This document shows positions 48,369 to 59,525 of a stretch of 64,000 nucleotides of DNA, in pieces; the first letter of the stretch is position 1, and each line of letters starts with the position of its first letter. The translations under genes and the position numbers were made by a program. The stretch comes from Falciphora oryzae (Eukaryota > Ascomycota > Sordariomycetes > Magnaporthales > Magnaporthaceae), in contig JNVV01000001.1 of assembly GCA_000733355.1 (NCBI GenBank), positions 1,191,218 through 1,255,217 of the forward strand, read 5' to 3'. The notes under the pieces were generated by a model, which worked only from the letters and a program-made list of their open reading frames with translations, was not told the origin of the DNA and ran no database searches.

Positions 48369-51300
48369 ATGGCTTCGACCGCCGCCCCCGACCATGTCGA
48401 CGGCGCCGAGCCCGGCTCTCTCGCGGCCCAGCTCCGCCAGAAGCACACCGTGACCGTCGAAGACGCCGAAGATCCGGATCTTCCGCAGCACTCGGCCGAC
48501 TCGTGGCCCCAGCCCACGTCTACCAAGGCCGCCGGCAAGCAGAAGGCCTCCTCCGCCCCGTCGGCTAGCATCGACACCCACTCCCACGAGCTGTTCCCTG
48601 AACTTGGCGGGCCCAAGAAGGCCAATGCTGCCGTCCCCCCTGTCTGGAGCGCTAAGACGTCCGCCAATGGCTCCAAGGCCAACGGCGGCAGCCCTGCCGA
48701 TGCCGGCTCCGGCGCCTCCACCCCGGACGGCTCCTCCCGCGGCGGTCCCCCGGCCCTCTCCATCCCCGGCCGCAACGTAACCCATGTCTTCCTGGAGCCA
48801 CAGCAGGTCATGCCTCGTGCCCAGCTCAAGCGCCCCATCCCGGATATTCTCAGGGATCTTAACCGCAAGTCCCGCGCCAATGTTACCATGAGCTCTGCCC
48901 CGAACGGCCGACTTCGCTTCGAGGCTACCGGCCCCCAGGATGTTGCCCATCAGGCTCTCAAGGATCTGGTTCAACAAATAGGCGCAAAGGTGTGTAGTGC
49001 TGTGCCATGCCATGCCTGTGGCTATCCAGGCTCCCGGTGGTGATGCCCGAACCAATGCTGACCCTCACCGCCACCTCGTGTAGCAAACTGTCAAGGTCTC
49101 GATTCCCCAGTCCTCCAGGTCGCACATCATTGGCAAGCAGGGCTCGACCATCAAGGCGCTGCAGGAGAAGACGGGTGCCCGGATCCAGCTGCCCAAGGAC
49201 GCCGGCGCGGGCCCTGTGGATGACGACGACGATGCGATGGTCGATGTCCTTATCGAAGGAAACGCCCTGTCGGCCCGTGCTGCCCAGGATGCCGTCCTGG
49301 CTATCGCAAAGGAGCGGTCTGCCAACGTCAGCACCAAGCTGCGCAATATCCCTGCCGAGTTCTACCCCTTTATCGGCCAGGGTCTGGACTTTGGCGATGA
49401 TGTCCACGTGCGGATACCACCCCACCAGCCATGGTCGTCACAACCCCCGTCGGCACCCCCGGCCGGACAGCGGCCCGCCTTCAACCCCGCGCCCTTGGAG
49501 AACCTCATTCAGCTGGCTGGAGAGCGTGCCGCTGTGCAGGCCGCGCGTGCCGAAATCGAGCGCAGGGTAGAGGAGCTCCACCAGCAGCTGATGCTAGAGC
49601 AGCTGTCCATCCAGCGGGGCAGGCATCAGTTCATCATCGGCGAGCGTGGCGTCCCAATAGACGATTTCTTCGACGAGACAGGCTGCGCCATCATCCTGCC
49701 GACGGACGAGGATGATGACATGGTGACTATCGTCGGACCCGCCAGCAAGTTGCAGGCGGGCGCGGAGAAGGCGATGGATCTGGCGCTTAACATGCAATGC
49801 TCGAACCTCGACATCTCCCGCTTCCACCGCCAGGCGCCGGGCGGTGCCGCCGCTCATGCACGCAACGTGACGCGCTACCTTCGTCAGCGCGACGAGATCA
49901 AGCGTCTCGAGAAGACGTACAACACCCACATCAACACCCCCTTTACCCGCGAGGGCGCCCTGCCATGGGAGCTCTACGCCCGCGATGGCAAGAACGCCAT
50001 CCGCGCCCAGTCCGAGATCAAGGGCCTGGTGGACAGCCACCCCCCATCACGCATGGCCACCGTCCCTGTTGACCCCTTCTTCCACACCTACCTGAGGAAC
50101 GAGGTCAAGAACCGTGTCAAGGAGACATATGGCGTCCAGCTGGTCGTTCCTGAGACCTCTGACGTCGGTGCGCCCGTGCTGCTCGTATTCGAGGAGGTCG
50201 CTCCTGTCGACGCCGAGTATCAGGTCCCGCGCGCTGCGCCATCTGCGGCCGACTTCAAGACGTTCCAGGAGGGCCTTAACGCCGCCAAGAAGCACCTCGT
50301 CGACATTATTAGCCAGCAAGAGCAGATCACCTCGATCCCCATCGACGTGCCTCACAAGTAAGCCCATGACTCACTCTTTTTGCCCCTTGATGGTTGTCGC
50401 CTCTCGAATGCTAACATATGCCTCTCCCTGCGTCTAGGTTCCACGACAAGCTCAAGAGGTTCATCAAGAAGGAGCAGGAGAACCGGGCCGCCGACCAGAT
50501 CCCTATCCGGGTTTCCAACCTGGGAACCACAGTTACCCTCCGTGGTCCCAAGTCCTCGGTCGAGAGACTCGCTACCAAGGTCGTCGCCTTCATTCAGCAG
50601 GAGACGGAGGACGAGAAGGAGCGCGGCTTCACGCTTGAGTTCGACTTCCCGCAAAAGTTTGCCAATCATTTGATTGGAAAGGGTGGTAGCAACATCCGCG
50701 AGCTGCGGGAGAAGTTTGACGTCGAGATCCAGGTCCAGGACGGCAAGGTTGAGCTCAAGGGACCCAAGGCCAAGGCCGAGGTCGCAAGGTCTCACATCCA
50801 GACCTTGGCTCGCCAGCTAGCTGACGAGACGACGCACGTGCTGAAGATCGATCCCAAGTTCCACAGGGAGCTTATCGGGTCCCAGGGTTCCCAGATCAAC
50901 CGCCTGCAGACCAGGTATAAGGTTCTGATATTCTTCCCTCGCTCGGCCAAGCCGACCAAGGACGATGACTCGACAGCCGACGCGGCTAGCGACGCGGGAG
51001 GCAAGCAGCGCCGGCAGCAGGCGCCAGACGAGGTGCTGGTCAGGGGACCCAAGAAGGGTGCCGACGAGGCGCGCGACGAGATCCTGTCCCTGGTTCAGTA
51101 CCTGAAGGACAACTCGTACACGGCGACCGTGCCTGTCCAGCAGAAGCAGCTTCCTCATTTCATTGGCTCGGGTGGCTCTGCCATGGACGCGCTCCGCACG
51201 CAGACGGGCGCCAAGATCGATATTCCCAATGGCAGGGAATCCCCTGATATCATTGTCGAGATTCTGATCAAGGGCACCAAGTCTCAGGTCGCGGCGGCCA

Positions 51301-52450
51301 AGAAGATTCTGGAGGAGAAGAAGTCGGTGTTCGACGACACGGTTGTCCGAGAGATCGAGGTGGAGCGCAAGTATCACAAGGCGCTCATCGGTGCCGGAGG
51401 TAAGCCCCTTTTGCCGTGTTGCTTGTTCCTTCTTCATCCCGTCGTACCCTGACGCTAACGTGTGACTCTCCAGGCGCCACCCTCAAGGACATTGTCGTGT
51501 CTGCTGGCGGTTCCGATGACCGCCGCGAGCTGGCCCGTACCGTGCGCTTCCCCAAGCAGGACTCTGACGGCAACACCATCAAGATTGAGGGCCGCACAGA
51601 TGTGGTGGAGAAGATCGTTGCCAAGATACAAGAGATTGTGTCTCAGCGCGAGAGCCAGGTTTCCGAGGTGATTGACGTGCCCATCGAGAAACACAGGACG
51701 CTGATCGGGCGTGGCGGCGACGTGAAGCGGCAGCTGGAGGCCAAGTTCAAGGTGTCGATTGACATCCCCAAGCAGGGCGATGGCAAGACGGGCGTCAAGA
51801 TCTCGGGTCTGCCTGTCGACGTGGAATCTGCCAAGGAGCACATCCAGTCGCTGGTAAAGGAGCAGCAGGGCGAGACGGTCGAGGTGCCTCGCAGCCTACA
51901 CCACGCTGTCTCCAACGGCGGGCAGTTCTTCCGCAGGCTCCGCAACGACCACCAGGTCACGGTTGACCACGCCGGCCAGGCGGCGCCGCCCAAATCGTCC
52001 CCGTCGGCCAGCGCGCGTGCCAACGGCGGCGGCGCGCTGCCGCTCATCACGGATGAGCCGGCGGCCGACGCCCACTCGTGGAACGTGGTTGAGAGCGGCG
52101 GCGCCGGCTCCAACGAGGACCAGGGCACGATCCCCTGGGTTCTGCGCGGCCCGCCCGCCGGCATCGAGAAGGCCAAGAAGCTGCTCGAGGCGGCGCTGGA
52201 GCAGGCCCAGAAGGGCAGCGCCACAGGCTATCTCAACCTGGCGGACCCGCGCACCTACCGCTTCGTCATCGGCCAAGGCGGCAGCAAGGTGAACCAGATC
52301 CGCAAGCAGACGGGATGCCAGATCACGGTGCCGCGCCAGGGCAGCGACGACGCGATCGAGATCGTCGGCACCAAGGACGGTGTCGAGAAGGCCAAGGACC
52401 TCATCCTGGCTGCTGTCGAGGAGGGCTCTCGCGGAGCAGGCAGGGATTAG
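48369..52450 (+). CDS. SCP160: Multi-KH RNA-binding protein, Scp160/vigilin
   Basis: Polysome- and ER-associated RNA-binding protein. Four exons (48369-48989, 49084-50357, 50438-51399, 51474-52450) make 1277 residues, close to yeast Scp160. The first 200 residues are low complexity. KH-domain GxxG loops are visible in HIIGKQGST, FIIGERGVP, HLIGKGGSN, LIGSQGSQ, FIGSGGSA, LIGAGGAT, LIGRGGDV and VIGQGGSK, with at least two more degenerate KH units lacking the loop, such as the one around YPFIGQGLDFGD. Intron 3 cuts inside a GxxG loop (IGAGG), and correct splicing restores it. The last KH unit ends about 20 residues before the stop. The start context is good (ACCACG before ATGG) and introns have clear branch sites. 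Confidence 0.95.
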
Positions 52451-53251
52451 AATTCCTCGCCGTCGCCGCAGGGCCCCGGGGCTGACAGCGTGTGGTAGTA
52501 GCTTTTTTTTTTTTTTTTTTTTTTCATTTTTTTTTCATGCAAACGGTCGGTTGGCTGTGTATTTATGGCGGGGCTATACCATTTCCGATTTGCCAGAGCC
52601 TCTGGCCATAAAAGAAGAAATGTGGATGAATGAATCTAATAGGTGCCCTGGTGCTATCGACTTTTGCGAGAACGAACGAGTTAAAAGAGGGAAGAAAAGA
52701 AGGGTATCAACGAACAAAAGACGAACATGAAGAAAAAAAAAACGGGTCATTAGAGGAAGGATCAATGCTAGTGGCGCTACAGTTGATCTATCCACAAATA
52801 GTCTTCCACATACAAATAATTCGACAGTTTGTGCATACCATGCAACGCCACCAAGTATCCAACTACGACTACTCTAACTAGAATCCTCAGTGGTTCGTGA
52901 TGAGCACCTCTACTGCCCTAGTTCTTGCCTTATCTATACCTTTCCCTATCTTTTCTCCTATCCCTGTTCCTGCCTCCTTTCTTGTCTTTCCGTAATCACT
53001 CTGTCGTGGCAGTATGGCAATCACGGTAACCCAAGAATGTCAAAGTAATGAGGTATCGGTTGTGAACTGTTGGGGGTTCTAACTAACGCGGTCGTAATAC
53101 AAGCCCTGGCGGTTATAAGGTGACACAAGTGAGTGCTGATGCTGTTGGCCCTCTGAGAGCAAGAAATACAAAGTAGGCCTTGTGGACATAGAAAAAGTGG
53201 TGTGCCCGTCAAACGCGCCTGTTTTCACGCGACCCGGTGCGTGGCTTCTGG
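52451..53251. other. Convergent intergenic region
   Basis: Holds a 22-base T run at 52503-52524, soon after the vigilin stop, and no gene. It carries the 3' UTR of vigilin and probably that of the ataxin-10-like gene. Confidence 0.5.
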
Positions 53252-53410
53252 CTTCTACTCCGTCCGTCGGTCCCGTCGGGCTACTCCCTGACGCTGCTTC
53301 TGACGCTGACCACGAAGCGACCGGAACGCATCCCTGAGATCAACCCCATTGAACGTACCCTTAGTTCGGTCGTCACGCTCCTCAGCCCTTCGGGACAGCT
53401 CGTGGGGCCT
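53252..53410 (-). other. Coding-like extension after the UAG of the ataxin-10-like gene
   Basis: The frame of the gene continues past its TAG (53411-53413) for about 50 codons rich in Arg, Gln and Glu (for example LSRRAEERDDRTKGTF, then GVDLRDAFRSL) to a second TAG near 53251. Composition matches the preceding helix. Either the stop is read through or recently gained, or splicing sometimes removes it (a GTTGAG donor lies upstream). Confidence 0.35.
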
Positions 53411-56400
53411 CTAGCCCCTGCCGCCTCCCTCGGCCAGGCTCCTAGCCCGGGCTTCGTGCTTCTCCTCAACGCGGCGGAGGAACTCCTCAGGGAGGCGGGC
53501 CTCGAACTCGAGGACGCGCTGGCGGAGCCACTCGGACACGGTCGGGATGCGCGCCTCCCAGCCGTCGCGCAGCAGCCGACGCCACTCTTCTGGCACCTCG
53601 ACCTGGATGCCGCGCTGCTGCGCTCCCATTTGGTACAGCCCAATCATGCTCTCGAGGAGCAGCGCGGCCCCTTGCTCCGCCGCCGCCCCCTGCGGCATCT
53701 CGCCCGTCCCGGGCAGGATCCCCGCCACCTGGGCCGCGTTCTGCCCTCCGATGTTGTGGAGACCGGGGAGCACGAGCGATTCTATCGCTTCGCTCAGCTT
53801 ATTCCTAGAAACGAGGCCATGAAACGATCAATCTTTGTCAGAAGCGTTCCAAAAGGAAAACCGAGACAGACTGCGCATCTCTCTAGTCTCTATTCAGCCA
53901 AGACTGAGCGGTGGGCCACTCCCTTACATGTACTCTCTATCGGCGTCGGTTGGCGCCCGTTGCGGTCCTGCGGGGGTGGCACCCACAGCACCAGCCGTGG
54001 CAGCACCCGCGGCGGCAGGGGCCGGCGCGGACGGATGTTGGGGGGTTGTCGTGGAGCTACCGCTAGGGGCGGGAGCAGTGGTCGCGGTAGCACCTGATTC
54101 CGCACTCCTGTCGCCACCGGCGTGGGCTGTGGCGGGGCGGTTCGACGAAGGCGCCTGAATCTTGACCTTGACCTCACCCTCGACACCGTCAATCCTCACC
54201 GTGGTAACCTCACCAGGTTTGGGCTTGTCGGAAGTGATAGCTTTGGCAGCCGTCGAGGGTTCAGCCCGTACCGCACTCGGAGCCTGGCCCGATCCAGAGA
54301 TTGCGGCGGCGTCGGCTTTGGCCTCCTCGGCTTCCTTGACCTTGACGAGGTTGTTGACAAACTGATTGGCCTCAACACCGCCGTCAANNNNNNNNNNNNN
54401 NNNNNNNNNNNNNNNNNNNNNNNNNNNNGTTCAGCCCGTACCGCACTCGGAGCCTGGCCCGATCCAGAGATTGCGGCGGCGTCGGCTTTGGCCTCCTCGG
54501 CTTCCTTGACCTTGACGAGGTTGTTGACAAACTGATTGGCCTCAACACCGCCGTCAAGCAGCCACTTGAGACACAGCTGGACACGCTCGCGCGCAAACCT
54601 GTTATTATCGTCGTAAAGACTGGAATTCAACAGCGCAGGCATGCCATTGTACTGGACCACCTTCCTCTGGACCGTCTCGTTGCCGGGCGAAGACTTCCCC
54701 GGCGGCGGTTGCAGCAGGGCAGCCAGGAGAGCGAGGACCTGGCACTTGACTTCGGGCCAGGGGTACTTGTAGGCGGGCTCCTGGCCAGGTGGTGCGCACG
54801 GGGGAGGCGGAGGCGGCGGCGGCGGAAGATTTTCGACTCCGTCCTCATATGAGTACGAGGCGAGGGCGGAGCCCGTTGCTGTTGTCGACTGCGGGGGCGA
54901 CGGGGCGCCGCTGGTGATGGTGCCAGCTGCGGCGGGCTGGGCATCACCGCTGTTGTTCCTCGGCGGCAAGGCTGACACCAGCGGCTTCTTCTCGACGGCC
55001 CTCTCGAGATTCCTCAGGAGAGTAACTAGCTCATACGTAGCGTCCCACTCAATCAGGCGGGTGCGCAGCTCGTGGTCCTCGGCAGCCGTGATGAGAAAGT
55101 CGAGGAACTGGGCGAGTCCGTCCTTTGCACGCTCCATATCCCAATTGTCGACGGGGAAGTCGGCCTCATATATGACTCCCTCACGAATGTGGGCCTGGAT
55201 CACCATCAGGGCAAGACATTCGGGCACGATGCGGCTGCGGAAGTTGCTGAAGAGGAAGTGCAGCAGCTTGACGCGGTTCTCGGCCACGTGCTTCTCGGCG
55301 GGCGACTCGGGCGTGGTGGAGCCCCTGGGAATGGTGCGGTACATGTGGTTGATGAGGCGCAGCAGCACCGTCTGCGCGGGCGACGTAATGTCCTTGGGGA
55401 TGCGCAGAGCCTTCCACGTGTAGGGCAGCAGGGCGTTGTGGTGCAGGGCCTCGACGATCTGCGTCGTGATCTGAAAGATCAGCGAGGTCTCGTCCTTCTC
55501 CCAGACGGCGATGAAGACCAGCATCTCGCGCAGCAGGCTCTTGCCGCACTCGAGCGCGATGAACATGCGGCACCTAGTCCGCTGGCGGTTTTCGTACGGC
55601 GCAAGGCTGTTGACCGGGTCGACGATGCACGACTTCACTATCATGTGCAGCGCCTCGATCTGCTTGGGGTCCAGGATGTTGGGGATCTCGGTGAGGAGGC
55701 CCGTCATGGGCCCGTCGCCGTACGACTCGGCGTCGTCTACATCCTCCTCCTCTTCCTCATCTTCGTCGTCCTCCTCCGCTCCCTCTTCATTCATGTCCTC
55801 GACGTAGCCCTGCACGAGACTGCGCGAGCCATGTCTAGGCGCCCCATCATGGGCGGGGCCCTGGATGCTGCCCTCAAATTCGCCGTCGACGATCTCCCCC
55901 TCGTACATCTCGCCCTCTTCATCGTCGAAGTCGCCCTCACGATACGACGTGTAATGCTGGAGGAGGCTGGTCTTACAAGCCTCAGCCCGCTTCTGGGCAA
56001 ACTCGACCGAGGGCATGGGCACCTTCCACTCGCAGTAGTTCTCGTCGCGGGCCTTGGTCCACCACATGTCGATCTCGTGGGACACGCGCCCGTAGGCCTT
56101 GTCCTGCTCGAACTTGTCCGTCTCCTTCTCGATCCAGACAGGCTCCGTAGAGGGCGGAGGGACGACAGCACGTGATTTGGTGTCACCCCCGGGGAGCCAG
56201 TTCCAAGCCAGGGGCGAAATAGGGGGCAGAGGGCCGGGCGGCCGGTGCCCCTGGGCCTGCATCTCGGCGTACTCCCTGAGCAGCTTCCTGGCCTTGTCAC
56301 ACATGGTGGAGTTGCGCTCAAGCCAGTTCGAGACCTCAGTCTTGGCGACTTCGAGGCGGAAGCCCGTCTCGTCGTCGTCGGCCGTGGAGTCGTCGTCGAA

Positions 56401-57188
56401 CAGCACGTCGAACCAGAACGACATCTTGTTGCGGTCGTTCTTGGCCGTCCAGTTGTGGGCCTGCTGCAGCGACGTCACCATCAACTTTTTGTATAGCTCC
56501 GTGATCTCGGTCAGCTTCATCTTGCAGACGTCGTCGAGACCCTCAACATCGTAGCCCTTGCTAGTAACGTTGACACAGAGGATGATTGTCTGGTAGACCA
56601 TCTGGTCGAAGTGCACGGCGGCGCAGATGTCCTGGGGCACCTCGGGCTCCAACGTGACCAGCAGGTTGCGGGCAATGTGCATCAGCTTGTTGAGGACCTG
56701 CAGGTCCTCTTTGAGGGTGGCGTAGTGCTTGAGGATGAGCGAGGTGCTCTCCCTCGAGTCGACGCCCTTGTCCGGGTCGTTGGGCCCGCCGAGCGGCCCG
56801 ACAGAGCGCTTGCTCAGGTGCGGGACCGCCGAGGCGAAGATCTTGGTAAGGTACATCCAGATGCCCACATTCTCGGCCAGAGCCTCGCTGCGATGCGAAA
56901 GCACGAGCGTCGCCACAGAGTCAGCCGCGCGTCTCAGCCCGCTGGTTATTTGGAGGGTAGAAGCTAGGCCTACCGGACGTCCTTGTAGGTGTGAGTCTTT
57001 TCAAGCGTCCTCGAGACCATGCTCGTGACCTTTGCGGCCGTGAGGGGCCCCATGACGGGGGCCTCGGTGTAGTGCCCCTCAAGGCAGATGAGGCAGCCGG
57101 AAAAGCATCGCTCCTCGATTGACTCGTTCGAGTGCGAGCTGATCCGGTCGATAGGGGGCACGCTGCTACCCATTGCGACGGCTGGCAT
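53411..57188 (-). CDS. Ataxin-10 domain protein, CTR86-like
   Basis: Resembles the fungal copper transport protein 86/ataxin-10 group, armadillo-like helical proteins of poorly known function. Exon 1 (57188-56974) starts MPAVAMGSS. Exon 2 (56887-53928) carries most of the protein. Exon 3 (53804-53411) follows a GTAAGG intron and adds NKLSEAIESLVLPGL up to LAEGGGRG. A 41-N gap at 54388-54428 breaks exon 2, but its flanks are the same 129 bases twice; counting them once keeps a single frame and gives about 1132 residues. The ataxin-10-like part is near the C-terminus (YPWPEVKCQVLALLAALL, YNGMPALLNSSLYDDNNRFARERV). An acidic run (about 450-465) and a poly-proline run separate helical blocks. Exon 3 looks like a coiled helix with no known domain. 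Confidence 0.75.
54259..54557. repeat. 129-base direct repeat flanking an N gap (assembly artefact)
   Basis: Copies at 54259-54387 and 54429-54557 read identical and are separated by 41 N. They are overlapping contig ends that were not merged. Removing one copy plus the gap (170 bases) restores the reading frame of the ataxin-10-like gene. Confidence 0.92.
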
Positions 57189-58005
57189 GTCGCGGCTCTG
57201 CGTTGTGCTGGCCAGATCTTTAGTGGATGGCAGACGGACGTGCTTTGAGTCCGCCTTGGGTTGTCAGGTTTCGTGTTGGTAAGCAAGCTATCAGCCCTCA
57301 AAACCAGACCGTGGGGCTCAAGTCATTTTCCGCCGCTCAGGTTTAGTGGGGCACCCGCTAGAACTTTTGCACCAAAAGATTCTACACCGCCCAGTGCTAC
57401 CTGCCAACCGTCAAGTGCCAGCCACTGTGACCGCAAAGAGTTAGCGATGAATCATGGAAACGGCCTCGGAACCCCCGGCCCCTGAACCTTCCCATCCTAG
57501 ACGTCGATCTTGCTTGAGTGGAAGGCCATTGACGGCATTGGAATGGCGGGGTTCTTTTTTTTCTTTTTTTTTTTTTTCTGTCAATACCCTGTTATTTTTC
57601 TCTCCGGCTCTTCCAGGCGTCCTAGTACTTTATATGCGGCATAATCTTCAACTCTGTAACAGTCTTATCTAGAAACCATGCTCCAGCCTATAGTGGATGG
57701 GACTCGAAGCACGACATCGCTCTTTGTGAAGGTGCCTGATTCATCATCGCGGCTTCGGACAGGGCACTCATCTTCTGCAACCAGCCCCAGCCCCGAGACA
57801 TATCTGTAGACATGAAAACACATACAACTTGCTTTTTATTTTTTATTTTTTTATAGAAACGCCCGCCCACTTGGAACCGCCGGTGTGCATGCCGTAAAGG
57901 TCGAGGATATTTCAACCTGAACTTTCTTGTCTGACCGCGAAAGATTTGGGGGGGAAAGGCTCAACACTGAAACCGTCAACCCCGCTCTTCAAGCCCTTGC
58001 CCAAG
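57189..58005. other. Divergent promoter region (ataxin-10-like / MTAP)
   Basis: About 820 bases with T-rich tracts at about 57557-57577 and 57834-57854. No gene seen. Confidence 0.5.
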
Positions 58006-59072
58006 ATGTCTGAACCCATCGACGAGGTCCTCGCCAGGCTCCCCAATGAGTACACCAAAAGTGAGATCCCCATGGCTCTAGGTGTTTGGGTCATGGTGAC
58101 ACACAAGGCACACAAGGCACACATAGCTAACATGATGGATGTGTGTGAAAACACCAACGCGGCAAAGGGCCCGTCCGCATCGCCGTCATCGGCGGCACGG
58201 GCCTGAGCAAGCTCGACGGCTTCACGCCCGTGGCCGCGCTTAATGTCGAGACGCCCTGGGGCGCGCCGTCGTCGCCCATCCAGATCCTGGAGCACGGCGA
58301 CGTGGCCGTGGCCTTCCTGTCGCGCCACGGCCTACACCACCAGCTGGCGCCTCACGAGGTGCCCAACCGCGCCAACATGGCCGCCCTGCGCCGCGTCGGC
58401 GTCCGCTGCGTCGTCGCCTTCACCGCCGTCGGCAGCCTGCAGGAGGAGATCAAGCCCATGGACTTTGTCCTGCCCGACCAGGTCATCGACCGGACCAAGG
58501 GTGTGCGGCCTTTTACCTTTTTCGAGAAGGGGCTCGTCGGCCACGTGGGGTTCGCAGACCCCTTCGATGCAAAGGTTGCCGCCGTCGTCAAGTCGTGCGC
58601 CGCCGCCATGTCAGGCGACGGCGTCGTCCTGCACGACAAGGGCACCCTCGTCGTCATGGAGGGCCCCCAGTTCTCCACCCGCGCCGAGAGCCGCCTGTAC
58701 CGGTCCTGGGGCGGCTCCGTCATCAACATGTCGACCCTGCCCGAGGCCAAGCTCGCCCGCGAGGCCGAGCTGGCCTACCAGCCCATCTGCATGGCCACCG
58801 ACTACGACTGCTGGCACTCCACCGAGGACGTCGACGTCGCCATGGTCCTCAAGTACATGGCCGCCAACGGCGCGAACGCAAAGCGCCTCGTGGCCGCCGT
58901 CCTCGACCGGCTTGCCGAGCCTCAGAATGCCGACCTCGTCTGCGCCAAGCACCTCGAGGGCGCCTCCGTCGGCGCCGTCCAGTTCCTCACCAAGTCTACC
59001 GGTCGCGGCCAGCCCGGCCAGTCCAATGTCGAGTACCTCTTCCCCAGCTTCCTCTCGTCTCTGGACAGCTGA
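58006..59072 (+). CDS. MEU1: S-methyl-5'-thioadenosine phosphorylase
   Basis: Splits methylthioadenosine (from polyamine synthesis) into adenine and methylthioribose-1-phosphate, the first step of methionine salvage. Exon 1 (58006-58060) encodes MSEPIDEVLARLPNEYTK. A 107-base intron ends at 58167, and exon 2 (58168-59072) continues RPVRIAVIGGTGL; total 319 residues, as expected. Phosphate- and nucleoside-binding sites of the trimeric phosphorylase family are visible: GGTG near 27, LSRHG, NRANMAALRRVG, QFSTRAESRLYRSWGG with the VINMS methionine, and the base-binding Asp in ATDYDCW. The protein ends SLDS without a targeting signal, so cytosol and nucleus are expected. The 3' end faces Med13. 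Confidence 0.94.
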
Positions 59073-59525
59073 AATCATCCAATCCCTGAACGCTCGGTCT
59101 TGAACCCCTTTCAACAAGGCACCCCCTGGAAATCGTGCCGCGATACCGCTCGCGGCGGGGTCAGATACATGAATGAATCTTCTTCCTTATTATAGACGGC
59201 AAAAGGTGCACCATGTGTACCTGGAATGGTATCCTATAGTTATCCATAAACAGTGGCCATTTCCCTGGCGACCAATGCATTGATGCAAACACGCTTCAGC
59301 TTCCAACTCCAGACACAAACAACCATGGAATCAGAAACTGCCAAAAGTGACAAATAAGGGGCGAGTAAGCCGGACTTCCCGCCAGGATATGACTCTCGGC
59401 CTCGACGCCCGTCACACATAGAACACACAACGTTGCCGTCCCCTTGCAGCTGAACACCTACCCGAGTAACCACACCTCTTGCTGGTTTCCTGTCTCCCTA
59501 GTCCAGTTGACCCCTGACAACCCAC
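59073..59525. other. Convergent intergenic region
   Basis: Between the MTAP and Med13 3' ends. No gene seen. Confidence 0.5.

Noticed and set aside
53237..54097. 286-codon plus-strand frame
   Set aside because: Opposite exon 3 and the end of exon 2 of the ataxin-10-like gene, and it spans an intron of that gene.
55072..56175. 367-codon plus-strand frame
   Set aside because: Antisense shadow of the ataxin-10-like gene exon 2, with no start context or domain.
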